From positions 4,122,501-4,186,500 of the forward strand of contig NZ_CP010978.1 in NCBI RefSeq assembly GCF_000271665.2: a stretch of DNA of 64,000 nucleotides, written 5' to 3'. Within the stretch, counting starts at the first letter, position 1. Each line of letters opens with the position of its first letter. Below the pieces are notes generated by a model, which was given only the letters and a program-made list of their open reading frames with translations, was not told the origin of the DNA and searched no databases. The DNA comes from Pelosinus fermentans JBW45 (GTDB taxonomy: Bacteria > Bacillota > Negativicutes > DSM-13327). Position numbers and translations under genes: made by a program. Below, piece by piece: positions 7,636-15,927 of this stretch.

Positions 7636-9141
7636 TCATTTGCCAGCTGGATACTCTGTTACTTTATTTCTAGTTTCCTTACTCATATAAAGTGCTTTAT
7701 CAGCGAAAGCTAGCAATTCATCTATGGAATCACCATTTTTAGGATAGGCTGCAATGCCAATACTTACGGTACAGCCACTTAATTTCTTGGCACACTGCAG
7801 GCGTATTTCTTCCGCATAAGAAATAACCATTGCATCTGAGACATTCCGCAAAATAATCGCAAATTCGTCTCCACCAAACCGAAATAAGGATCGAAATCCA
7901 ACAACGGATTGTGCGATAACTGTAAATTCTTTTAAAATATCATCACCAGCTAAATGACCGGAAACATCATTTTGCTTCTTGAAATTATCCAGATCTAATA
8001 CCATAATGCCTAATGTCATAAGCGATCCAGATTGCAGCTCTCCTCTTAGTAATTCCAATATTTTATCAAAAGATCTGCGATTATAAGCTCCAGTCAATGC
8101 ATCAATATCTGCCGCTCCTTTTAAGGTACTATGAACTTCTTCTAATTTTCGAATCGTGTCATTATAGCTTTGAATCATTTCACTGAATTCAGTCGCATAA
8201 CCAGTTAAGGTAATCTTCTTATAGTTTCCTGTTCTGACAGAGCCAAAAGCTTCTATTAATGTCTCAAAAGGTTTCATATACCGTCGCACCGTATAAGTGC
8301 CAATGATGACAACTACGAAAATCGTAAATATTGACACTGCCAAGATCTGGTAGAGCATCATGCTACGATACTGTGTTAACTCGGCAGTAGGTGTACCCAC
8401 AATGACATACCAATCCAATTGAGGAACCTTGCTATACCCGATATAAGTTTCAATTTCAGAATAATTCTTCCTAATGGTTGAACCTGTCATCCCCTGTAAA
8501 CTTTCAATGATTCCCCCTTTCTTACCAATGCGTTCCTGATCCGAATGATACACTACAACCCCTCGCCGGTCAGTAATCGCAATATATCCGTTTCGGCCAA
8601 AGGATTTATTATCAAACATCATTGCCAATTTATTATCGTGCAGCCATACTGTCCCCACAACTACACCGACCACAGTACCATTATCAATAATCGGTGTGGA
8701 AATCGCAACAACTTCACGTCCTTGAGCACTTTTATAAACACCGCTGATGTATGTCTCTCCCTTTATACCATGTTGAAAATAATCTCTTTGTGATAGATTT
8801 ACTCCTGATGTCTTTTCAGGCTGACTTGAAACAGAAACATTCCCTTGTTTATCAATAATAAATATTGTATTTACTTCGGGAATCACTGCATTCATTTTAT
8901 CAAGAAGCTCTTTATCCTTTCTAAGAGTAGGGTCGGATGCAATGATGGCCATAGAAGCCTCAATATTTTTGAAATAGGCTAGTAATTGCTCACTAAGATT
9001 ATTTGCGGCTTTCTCGTTGGTAGCCAATAACAAAGAGCTGGTATTTGCAAGGAAAAATCGATCAAAGGCAATAAATTGAATAAAACTGCTAAAAATGACC
9101 AAAGAGCAGAGTAATAGTGTGAATTTATGCAAAAATCGCAA
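7636..9141 (-). CDS. Membrane diguanylate cyclase with Cache sensor
   Basis: 501 residues from a TTG at 9141 behind AAAGGAGGATC; an earlier TTG at 9162 precedes the ribosome site. Order of parts: membrane helix near residue 10-30, extracytoplasmic double-Cache domain (about 35-260, with LDWYVIVGTP at its end), second membrane helix (about 265-285), a HAMP-like linker, and a GGDEF domain with an intact GGDEF motif near residue 423-427. It makes c-di-GMP from GTP in response to an unknown external ligand. The five residues before GGDEF read RSLFRF, so the RxxD inhibitory site is absent. A c-di-GMP riboswitch lies 9 kb away at 18.7 kb. Confidence 0.92.
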   Translation of the reverse strand: MRFLHKFTLLLCSLVIFSSFIQFIAFDRFFLANTSSLLLATNEKAANNLSEQLLAYFKNIEASMAIIASDPTLRKDKELLDKMNAVIPEVNTIFIIDKQGNVSVSSQPEKTSGVNLSQRDYFQHGIKGETYISGVYKSAQGREVVAISTPIIDNGTVVGVVVGTVWLHDNKLAMMFDNKSFGRNGYIAITDRRGVVVYHSDQERIGKKGGIIESLQGMTGSTIRKNYSEIETYIGYSKVPQLDWYVIVGTPTAELTQYRSMMLYQILAVSIFTIFVVVIIGTYTVRRYMKPFETLIEAFGSVRTGNYKKITLTGYATEFSEMIQSYNDTIRKLEEVHSTLKGAADIDALTGAYNRRSFDKILELLRGELQSGSLMTLGIMVLDLDNFKKQNDVSGHLAGDDILKEFTVIAQSVVGFRSLFRFGGDEFAIILRNVSDAMVISYAEEIRLQCAKKLSGCTVSIGIAAYPKNGDSIDELLAFADKALYMSKETRNKVTEYPAGK

Positions 9142-9264
9142 TGAATCTGATCCTCCTTTCAAAAATCATATTATTTAAGACAACATTCTGCTTTTTTCAA
9201 CAAAAACCTGCTATTATCTAAGATCTGCTTCAATGGTAAAATCTAGGCATAAAGTATATCCTAT

Positions 9265-9304
9265 AAAAAAATGACGTCAGCAAAATTTGCGACGCCATTT
9301 TTTT
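9265..9304 (-). terminator. Intrinsic terminator of the HDCR-like operon
   Basis: On the minus strand ATGGCGTC GCAAA pairs with TTTGC GACGTCAT (one G-U pair, one bulge), followed by a run of six or more T. It lies just after the fdhF stop. Confidence 0.8.
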
Positions 9305-9309
9305 ATAGA

Positions 9310-11442
9310 TTAACAAAACATCTTTTTCTTCAGTTTACTGTATTCACTTTGCACATACCCTTCTGCCCAATCCTGGTCCTCAATATTTTCCACCTTCACA
9401 GCACAGTATTTATACTCTGGCGTAAAAGAGATCGGATCAAGATGATCAATGGTTAATTCATTACAAGCACCAATCCACCAATGATAGGTCATATACACAG
9501 CACCTGTATTTACTCGCTCAGTTGAAAGTACCCTTGCCATGACTTTCCCACGCCGTGATGATACCCACACCAGTTCCTGATCTTTAATATTCAATGCTGC
9601 AAGATCCTCAGGGCTCATTTGTATATAACCTGGCTCATCCGCCAGAACCTGCAAAGCAGCGCAATTTCCTGTCATTGTCCGAACCGAATAATGACCAATT
9701 TCTCTTACCGTACATAATACCAATGGATATTTCTTGTCAGGCATTTCTTTCGGTGAGCGATATTCCGATGCAAAGAGAAGTCCTTTTCCACTTGGAGTAT
9801 CAAATTTATTGCCTTCATAAAGATATTTTGTCCCCACGGAATCTTCACTGGTACAAGGCCATTGGATGCTCCCCAGCTCCTCCAGCCGCTTATAGGTAAC
9901 TCCAGCATAAATGGGGCACAGCGTTCTTAGCTCTTCCCAAATTTCTTCTGTCTTACTATATTTCATAGGATATCCCATAGCAGTTGACATTAAGGAAATA
10001 ATTTCCCAATCCGGTTTCACATCGCCTTTCGGCTCAATTGCCTTATTGAATTTCTGAAACCCCCTGTCTGCTGAAGAATAAACTCCCTCATGCTCTCCCC
10101 AAGAGGTAGCTGGAAAAATAACATCTGCATGCAATGCTGTTTTATTCATGAAAATATCCTGGACGATAACAAGTTCCATACTGGCCAATGCCTCTCTAAC
10201 GCCTGCTGCATCAGGATCGCTTTGCACAGGATCTTCGCCAAAAATATAATACGCTTTCACTTTGCCTTCTTTTGCTAGATGAGGAACTTCCGTCAGGCGG
10301 TAACCAGGCTTTGCCGGTAAGGATACACCCCAAGACTTTTCAAACTTACCCCGAATTGCGTCATCCTCCACTGATTGGTAACCTGGAAATAAGTTAGGCA
10401 GAGCCCCATGATCACAGGCCCCTTGTACATTATTCTGCCCCCGCACTGGACCTACGCCTACATTCGGACGTCCTAGATTTCCTGTCAACAAGGCCAGGGA
10501 TGACAAACCTTTTACAACATCTACGGCTTGACCAAATTGAGTAACTCCCATCCCCCAGAGAATGGTAGCACTAGGAGCCTTAGCATAAGTCCGTATGGCT
10601 TCTCGAATATCTTTCGCAGGTATTCCTGTAATACTTTCAGCATATTCCGGTGTATACTTTGCGACATTTTTTTTGTATTCTGCAAAACCTTCTGTAAAAT
10701 TTTCCACATACTTCTTGTTGTATAAGCCTTCTTGAATCAAGACATTTCCGAAAGCATTTACAAGAGCCATATTTGTACCATTCTTAATAGGCAGCCATAG
10801 ATCGGCAATTTTAGCCTGCTCCGTAAAGCGGGGATCGGTAACAATCACCTTTGCCCCTTTTTCCTTTGCTTTAACGATGCGGCGCGCAACAATCGGATGA
10901 GATTCTGCCGCATTATAGCCAAAAATAAAGACACATTTTGTATCTTCAATTTCAGGAATGGAATTGGACATTGCCCCATTTCCTAAGGTAGCTTGCAAAC
11001 CTGATACCGAAGATCCATGACAGACCCGAGCACAATGGTCAATATTATTCGTTCCTAGGGCTGCCCTGACAAATTTCTGCATAATATAATTGGCTTCATT
11101 TCCAGGACCGCGAGCCGATCCCGTAGCCATAATTGCATCAGGACCATACTTTTCTTTAATCGCCTGCAATCTGGTTGCTGCAAAATCAATTGCCTCTTCC
11201 CAGGATACTTCCTCAAATTCATCGGTACGATTGCGCCTTAATAACGGTTTCATTAACCGTGCAGTGAGGCGTTTCGAGTTCTTAAGAAAATCCCAGCCAT
11301 AATATCCCTTCAAACATAATTCACTTTCATTTGTACGGCCATTTCCGGGCTCAGCGCCTATAACTTCTCCATCTTTTACCGTTAAATAGATTTGACAGCC
11401 GCTGCCGCAATAAGGACATATCGTTAATACTTTATTAGCCAT
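9310..11442 (-). CDS. fdhF: Formate dehydrogenase H-type catalytic subunit (Cys form)
   Basis: 710 residues, nearly collinear with E. coli FdhF (715). It interconverts formate and CO2 on a molybdenum or tungsten bis-pterin guanine dinucleotide centre. The N-terminal [4Fe-4S] cysteines are in CPYCGSGC and ELCLKGYYGW. The active site reads CARVCHG with Cys141, where E. coli FdhF has selenocysteine, so no recoding is needed. GQNNVQGACDHGALP and the C-terminal cofactor domain (HYSVRTMTGNC) are intact. It is last in an operon with a [FeFe] hydrogenase and two HycB-like ferredoxin subunits, so formate oxidation or CO2 reduction is probably coupled directly to H2. Mo-cofactor genes lie divergently nearby. 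Confidence 0.93.
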   Translation of the reverse strand: MANKVLTICPYCGSGCQIYLTVKDGEVIGAEPGNGRTNESELCLKGYYGWDFLKNSKRLTARLMKPLLRRNRTDEFEEVSWEEAIDFAATRLQAIKEKYGPDAIMATGSARGPGNEANYIMQKFVRAALGTNNIDHCARVCHGSSVSGLQATLGNGAMSNSIPEIEDTKCVFIFGYNAAESHPIVARRIVKAKEKGAKVIVTDPRFTEQAKIADLWLPIKNGTNMALVNAFGNVLIQEGLYNKKYVENFTEGFAEYKKNVAKYTPEYAESITGIPAKDIREAIRTYAKAPSATILWGMGVTQFGQAVDVVKGLSSLALLTGNLGRPNVGVGPVRGQNNVQGACDHGALPNLFPGYQSVEDDAIRGKFEKSWGVSLPAKPGYRLTEVPHLAKEGKVKAYYIFGEDPVQSDPDAAGVREALASMELVIVQDIFMNKTALHADVIFPATSWGEHEGVYSSADRGFQKFNKAIEPKGDVKPDWEIISLMSTAMGYPMKYSKTEEIWEELRTLCPIYAGVTYKRLEELGSIQWPCTSEDSVGTKYLYEGNKFDTPSGKGLLFASEYRSPKEMPDKKYPLVLCTVREIGHYSVRTMTGNCAALQVLADEPGYIQMSPEDLAALNIKDQELVWVSSRRGKVMARVLSTERVNTGAVYMTYHWWIGACNELTIDHLDPISFTPEYKYCAVKVENIEDQDWAEGYVQSEYSKLKKKMFC

Positions 11443-11466
11443 TTAACACCCTCCATTCTCCTCATA

Positions 11467-11985
11467 TTATCTACTACTCATCACTCCAAGGGCCGCTCGT
11501 TTGCGTCTATTGTGCATCTGTTCCACCATTTTAGAACCACAGACCTCATAAAGAGCCTTTGTTGGGCAAACTTTAATACAGGAGGGTCCCCCATCTTGTT
11601 TGCGGCACAAGTCGCATTTTAGTGCCACCACTTTACTTTCACCTTGTGCAGGCGCCGCAGTGAGCACCAAATCCATCGCACCATAAGGACACGCCATCAA
11701 ACACGCCTTACAACCAATGCACCTCCCTTGAATCACTTGCACAGACCGATCTTGCTGCACGATCGCTTGAGCAGCGCAAGCCTTAGCACAGGGTGCATCT
11801 TCACATTGGTGGCATTGAATCGGCGTAGTCACTTTTGCAGTCTTTACAACCCTTAGTCTAGGTGAAAAATTTTCTACAGTCAGTTTTTCAAGAGATTGAT
11901 CCTTTTGATGCGCCATTACACAGGCAACTTCACACGTACGGCAGCCAATACATTTCCCAGGATCTGCTATTACAAAGTCATTCAT
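11467..11985 (-). CDS. HycB-like 4x[4Fe-4S] electron-transfer subunit
   Basis: 172 residues from the ATG at 11985 with TTAGGAGGTAG upstream; the longer frame from 12036 would overlap the hydrogenase gene and lacks a site. Four cysteine groups for four [4Fe-4S] clusters are visible: CIGCRTCEVAC, CHQCEDAPCAKAC, CIGCKACLMAC and CDLC...CIKVC. It carries electrons between the formate dehydrogenase and the hydrogenase. Similar to the HycB2/HycB3 subunits of the HDCR of Acetobacterium woodii and to HydN. Lies between hydA and fdhF in the operon. Confidence 0.88.
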   Translation of the reverse strand: MNDFVIADPGKCIGCRTCEVACVMAHQKDQSLEKLTVENFSPRLRVVKTAKVTTPIQCHQCEDAPCAKACAAQAIVQQDRSVQVIQGRCIGCKACLMACPYGAMDLVLTAAPAQGESKVVALKCDLCRKQDGGPSCIKVCPTKALYEVCGSKMVEQMHNRRKRAALGVMSSR

Positions 11986-12032
11986 ATTTCTACCTCCTAA
12001 GTCTTCTTTATGATAATATAAAGCCGTAAACC

Positions 12033-13415
12033 TCATCGACTAGGCTTATAGTGAGTATGCAAAAGTTTGTGGGATGTATGACCCAGAGGTTCTCCCAAAA
12101 ATTTTTTATAAATATCTTGTATTTCTGGATTTTCATGAGACTTTCGATAGCGCTGCTCTTCATCATGTTGATAGGTGCTAAACTTCCGATTTACATAGGC
12201 AATTCTTCCATCGACGGGCAAGAGCATTTTCGGTTGACCCCCACCGCTGATACAGCCTGCTGGACAGGTCATTACCTCCATAAAGTGAAAATCAGCCTTT
12301 CCTCTTTGTATATCTTCCAAAATGGGAATTACATTTTTCAATCCTGAAACTACAACGGTTTTAAGCTTCAATGTACCAGTATCCAATGTGACCTTCCTGA
12401 CACCTTGTTCACCTCTGACACTTGTTACATTCACATTTTCAATCGGCTCTTTGGTTATCAGTTCATAGGCAGTACGAATCGCTGCTTCCATAACACCGCC
12501 TGTTACCCCAAAAATAGTACCCGCTCCGGAGTACATGCCTAAAGGTTTATCAAAACTTTCTTCAGGCAAAGCATTAAAATCAATCGCCGCTTCCTTGATG
12601 AGATAAGCTAATTCCCTTGTGGTTAAGACAGCATCCACATCCTGATAGCCACTGGATTTCATCTCAGGTCGACTAGCCTCAAACTTTTTACAGGTACAGG
12701 GCATGATCGCGACACTATACACCTCTCGGGCATCGACCCCATCAACACTCGCACCATAGGTCTTAAACATGCTTCCCGCCATTTGCTGGGGTGATTTACA
12801 GCTTGATAAATGGTCAATCAGCTCAGGATATTCATTTTCCACAAACTTTACCCATGCTGGACAACAGGAGGTAAACATCGGCAGTGATCCGCCCTCTGTA
12901 ATTCTCTTAACCAATTCACTGCCTTCTTCCATGATGGTTAAGTCAGCAGCAAAGTTCGTATCATACACTCGCGTAAAACCCAAACGCTTTAAGGCTGCAA
13001 CCATTTTTCCTGGTACCAGGCTGCCAAGGGGCATTCCAAACTCTTCGGCAAGAGAGACTCTGACTGCCGGAGCGCATTGCACCATGGAAAATTGTTTTTT
13101 GTCTGCTAATCGCTTCTTTACTTTAAAAAAGTCACCATGATAATAAGCAGCAAATAGTGGTTCTTTCACAACAGGCATATTCCGTTCTTTCAGTCTTTGG
13201 CTGCGAGACGTGGCATACTGTTCAAAAGGAGAATCATAAGCACTGCATATTTGCACACATTGCCCACACATGACACACTTAGCCACATTAACAGACTGAG
13301 GCTTACCTTCTTCACCTTCAATCGCATCTACAGGGCAGACTTCCGAGCATCGGCCACATCCTGTACAAAGTTCTGCATCTATTTTAATATTTTCTTGTAT
13401 TTTTTTAGCCACCAC
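12033..13415 (-). CDS. [FeFe] hydrogenase catalytic subunit (HydA2-like)
   Basis: 460 residues; GTG start at 13415 behind GGGAGGGA. Two N-terminal [4Fe-4S] clusters (Cys17/20/23/27 and Cys47/50/53/57) precede the H-cluster domain, whose three signatures are intact: TSCCPAW (182-188), MPCTCKKFE (238-246) and EVMTCPAGCISGGGQP (about 380-395). The C-terminus ends in the small-subunit-like LLHTHY motif. It interconverts H2 with protons and electrons. There is no flavin or NAD domain, so partners must be the two ferredoxin-like subunits coded on either side. Size and gene order match the HydA2 subunit of HDCR rather than the bifurcating hydrogenases. Confidence 0.93.
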   Translation of the reverse strand: MVAKKIQENIKIDAELCTGCGRCSEVCPVDAIEGEEGKPQSVNVAKCVMCGQCVQICSAYDSPFEQYATSRSQRLKERNMPVVKEPLFAAYYHGDFFKVKKRLADKKQFSMVQCAPAVRVSLAEEFGMPLGSLVPGKMVAALKRLGFTRVYDTNFAADLTIMEEGSELVKRITEGGSLPMFTSCCPAWVKFVENEYPELIDHLSSCKSPQQMAGSMFKTYGASVDGVDAREVYSVAIMPCTCKKFEASRPEMKSSGYQDVDAVLTTRELAYLIKEAAIDFNALPEESFDKPLGMYSGAGTIFGVTGGVMEAAIRTAYELITKEPIENVNVTSVRGEQGVRKVTLDTGTLKLKTVVVSGLKNVIPILEDIQRGKADFHFMEVMTCPAGCISGGGQPKMLLPVDGRIAYVNRKFSTYQHDEEQRYRKSHENPEIQDIYKKFLGEPLGHTSHKLLHTHYKPSR

Positions 13416-13985
13416 TTATCCCTCCCTGACCATGAATTCGTTGTGGAATCCACTCATCTTATTGGCCGCCTCAATACGCCGCTGTGTTCGTTCTTTTACC
13501 ATATCAACATATTGAAGGGCTTCACGGGGACAAGCTTTTACACATGCGGGCGCTCCCCCACATAGATCACATTTACTAGCAACAACCTCTGGTTCATCCC
13601 GCAGACAGTCCTCTTCATCTCCTATACGTTCTTGGCGAGAAACAATCAGTTCAATGGCTCCAAAAGGACAAGCCATTATACAGCTTTTACAGCCAATACA
13701 GCCTGCTTCATCAATTACAATCCGATTGCTCTGCTCTTTAATCGCTGACACTGGACAGCTCTTTAAACAAGGAGCATCTTCGCAATGGCGACATTGAACA
13801 GGCATTGTGATCTCAGGAGTTTTGACGAGATACAACCGTGGATTCAGGGAAAAATTCATATTCCCTACAGTCTTAATTTCTGTATCCAAATGAGCAACAG
13901 CACAGGCTACTTCGCAGACGCGACAGCCAATGCATTTTTTAGAATCTGCCAAAACGAATGACTTCAAATTACGACTCAACTTCAA
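13416..13985 (-). CDS. HycB-like 4x[4Fe-4S] electron-transfer subunit (second paralogue)
   Basis: About 187-189 residues; the start is a TTG at 13985 or, better spaced from the GGAGGAG site, the TTG at 13979. Four cysteine groups are present (CIGCRVCEVAC, CRHCEDAPCLKSC, CIGCKSCIMAC, CDLCGGAPACVKAC). It is a paralogue of the 11467 gene and first in the operon, its stop codon touching the hydA start region. Two such subunits flanking one [FeFe] hydrogenase is the HDCR layout. The promoter region upstream contains an inverted repeat element at 14024. Confidence 0.87.
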   Translation of the reverse strand: MKLSRNLKSFVLADSKKCIGCRVCEVACAVAHLDTEIKTVGNMNFSLNPRLYLVKTPEITMPVQCRHCEDAPCLKSCPVSAIKEQSNRIVIDEAGCIGCKSCIMACPFGAIELIVSRQERIGDEEDCLRDEPEVVASKCDLCGGAPACVKACPREALQYVDMVKERTQRRIEAANKMSGFHNEFMVREG

Positions 13986-14023
13986 ACTCCTCCATTTCTT
14001 ACTTCACTTAAAAATAAAGATTT

Positions 14024-14075
14024 AAACACGAAGACACGAAGAGTTTGAAGAACACTGCTTATTCCCTTCGTGTTT
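14024..14075. repeat. Inverted repeat element in the HDCR-like promoter region
   Basis: Arms aaacacgaag (14024-14033) and cttcgtgttt (14066-14075) are perfect inverses, and acacgaag is repeated at 14033-14041. It resembles the style of the dispersed cagag/ctctg repeats elsewhere in the window but is a different sequence. Confidence 0.5.
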
Positions 14076-14242
14076 TCTCCTGCTCTTCGCACTTTTTAGT
14101 ATTTTTCGAACATAAATTATGATTTGACTATATAAGTCTTTCAGATTACAATTATATCAAAATTTATTCCATACTAATAATACTAATAACATTCGTCTTC
14201 CATACTTTTTAGGTATTCGTGCTTTATAGGAGAATGCTTTTT

Positions 14243-15145
14243 ATGATAAGTCTACGTGAAATACAATATTTTCTTGCCATTGCACAAGAAGGCAATATCA
14301 CAACAGCTGCTCAGCGCTTGCATATGGCTCAGCCTCCTCTTAGCCGACAAATGAAACAGCTAGAAGAAAATTTAGGTACAAAGCTTTTTGAACGTGGTCA
14401 TCGAAAAATTCAACTTACAGAAGCAGGGCGTTTGCTGCGCAATCGGGCGGAACAATTACTTAAGCTTATGGATACAACGGTAAAGGAAATCAAAGAAATC
14501 GATTCTGGCGCCTATGGAACACTGTCCATAGGTACAGCCTCCTCCTCTGGAGTTACCATTTTACCAAAAGTAGCGCGTATCTTTCGCAATCACTATCCGG
14601 ATTTAAAGTTTGAGCTATGGGAAGGGGAGTCAATTCGCATTATTGAACTCTTAAATGCAGGATTAATTGAAATTGGTTTAGTACGTTTCTCTTATGATAC
14701 GGATACCTATGAATCCATCGAGCTGCCTAAAGAACCTTTAGTGGCTGCTATTCATAAGGATAACACTAAACTTCTAGAAGAACAGGGCGATTCCATCCCT
14801 TTGCAAAAGCTCATGGATCAGCCATTAATGATTCATCGTAAGTATGAAATCATTATTACAGAACATTGCCAACAAGCTGGCTTCAATCCGTATTTACTTT
14901 GTAAGAGTGATGATATCATGCCGATTTTAGCCTGGGCTGACGCGAATGTCGGCATAGCAATTGTGCCACGAGCCGCAATTGGTCTTATCCCCAATACCAA
15001 CCTAGTATTTAAGACCATTAGTGATCCTTGTATCAATATTGCATCAGCCGTTATCTGGATGCGCAATCGTCACTTATCGGCTGCTGCCCGTCATTTTCTT
15101 ACTTTATTCACAACCATCACGCAAGACCCCTCTCCTCTATCCTAA
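14243..15145 (+). CDS. LysR-family transcriptional regulator
   Basis: 300 residues from the ATG at 14243, which has AGGAG about 10 bases upstream. The N-terminal winged helix-turn-helix (FLAIAQEGNITTAAQRLHMAQPPLSRQ, read in parts) is followed by the periplasmic-binding-like effector domain starting near residue 90 (GTLSIGTASSSG). It is transcribed away from the HDCR-like operon and toward the molybdenum-cofactor genes. LysR proteins usually control the divergent neighbour, so regulation of formate/H2 metabolism is likely but inferred. No specific ligand can be named. Confidence 0.88.
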   Translation: MISLREIQYFLAIAQEGNITTAAQRLHMAQPPLSRQMKQLEENLGTKLFERGHRKIQLTEAGRLLRNRAEQLLKLMDTTVKEIKEIDSGAYGTLSIGTASSSGVTILPKVARIFRNHYPDLKFELWEGESIRIIELLNAGLIEIGLVRFSYDTDTYESIELPKEPLVAAIHKDNTKLLEEQGDSIPLQKLMDQPLMIHRKYEIIITEHCQQAGFNPYLLCKSDDIMPILAWADANVGIAIVPRAAIGLIPNTNLVFKTISDPCINIASAVIWMRNRHLSAAARHFLTLFTTITQDPSPLS

Positions 15146-15169
15146 ACTTAAAAAGGAGATATTAAAACC

Positions 15170-15784
15170 TTGAATCAGCAGCAAATCAGTGCCATTATCT
15201 TAGCAGGCGGCAAAAGTACGCGAATGGGTCAAGACAAAGCCTCCCTACCTTGGGGTGATCATGATATTCTACACAGTATTATTGAATGTATGGAGAAGAT
15301 TTCACAAGACATTCTTGTCATAAGCAATCAGCCGCGCAGATTGCCTTCCTCTGTCCGAGTCTTGACCGATATCATTCCTCAATGTGGACCTTTAAGCGGA
15401 ATACATGCAGGGCTGCACTATGCTAAGTATGCTACTACTTTTGTTATTAGCTGTGACATGCCTTTTGTCATACCGGAAGCTGTGCAAACCATTTTAAACT
15501 ACGCAGCAGCTAACAAAGAGCGAGATGCGGTACTGCCTCTATATCACGGTAAAATACAGCCACTCTTTGCCTCTTATCAAAAAAGTTCCCTCCCAATCAT
15601 TGAGCAATCTTTGTGCGCAGGTCATTATAAAGTATCATCTCTTTGTAACTTGCTGCATAGCTTCTACCTATCAGAAGAATTGTGGCCATCCACCATCAAT
15701 TTAGAACTCTTATTTAAAAACTTGAATTCTTTCCCCGACTATCAACAAGCCTATATTTATAAGAAAAACGCTTCGCGTCCTTAA
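15170..15784 (+). CDS. mobA: Molybdenum cofactor guanylyltransferase
   Basis: 204 residues, TTG start behind AAGGAGAT. The nucleotide-binding motif LAGGKSTRMGQDKASL at residues 12-27 and the CDMPF motif near residue 100 are characteristic. MobA links GMP to molybdopterin to form the bis-MGD cofactor that FdhF needs, which fits the location. The last nine residues (IYKKNASRP) and the stop codon are written by an inserted copy of the dispersed repeat, so the natural C-terminus may have been replaced. Confidence 0.92.
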   Translation: MNQQQISAIILAGGKSTRMGQDKASLPWGDHDILHSIIECMEKISQDILVISNQPRRLPSSVRVLTDIIPQCGPLSGIHAGLHYAKYATTFVISCDMPFVIPEAVQTILNYAAANKERDAVLPLYHGKIQPLFASYQKSSLPIIEQSLCAGHYKVSSLCNLLHSFYLSEELWPSTINLELLFKNLNSFPDYQQAYIYKKNASRP

Positions 15785-15869
15785 AACATACAAAGCGTAC
15801 CGAACCACAGAGGCAGAGAGCACTACACACTCTCAGTGTCCTGGTGCGTACTCTGTGCTCTCTGTGGTT
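15759..15869. repeat. Dispersed intergenic repeat, copy 2, overlapping the mobA end
   Basis: The first 24 bases are identical to 7515-7538. The right part contains the perfect inverted arms aaccacagag (15803-15812) and ctctgtggtt (15860-15869). It starts inside mobA and fills the mobA-moeA gap. Confidence 0.75.
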
Positions 15870-15927
15870 AACATTCCCTTTAAAGCTTATAAACTCTATA
15901 CTATATAACAAAAGAAGGTGATTTTAA

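Noticed and set aside
9594-10725. Short open frames on both strands inside fdhF
   Set aside because: They are shadows of the fdhF coding sequence; FdhF is collinear with the E. coli protein over its entire length.
11000-11030. In-frame selenocysteine codon in fdhF
   Set aside because: The active-site codon reads cysteine (CARVCHG), and no TGA interrupts the frame.
14150-14220. Specific LysR binding site (T-N11-A) in the HDCR-LysR interval
   Set aside because: The AT-rich sequence offers several T-N11-A matches by chance; none stands out.
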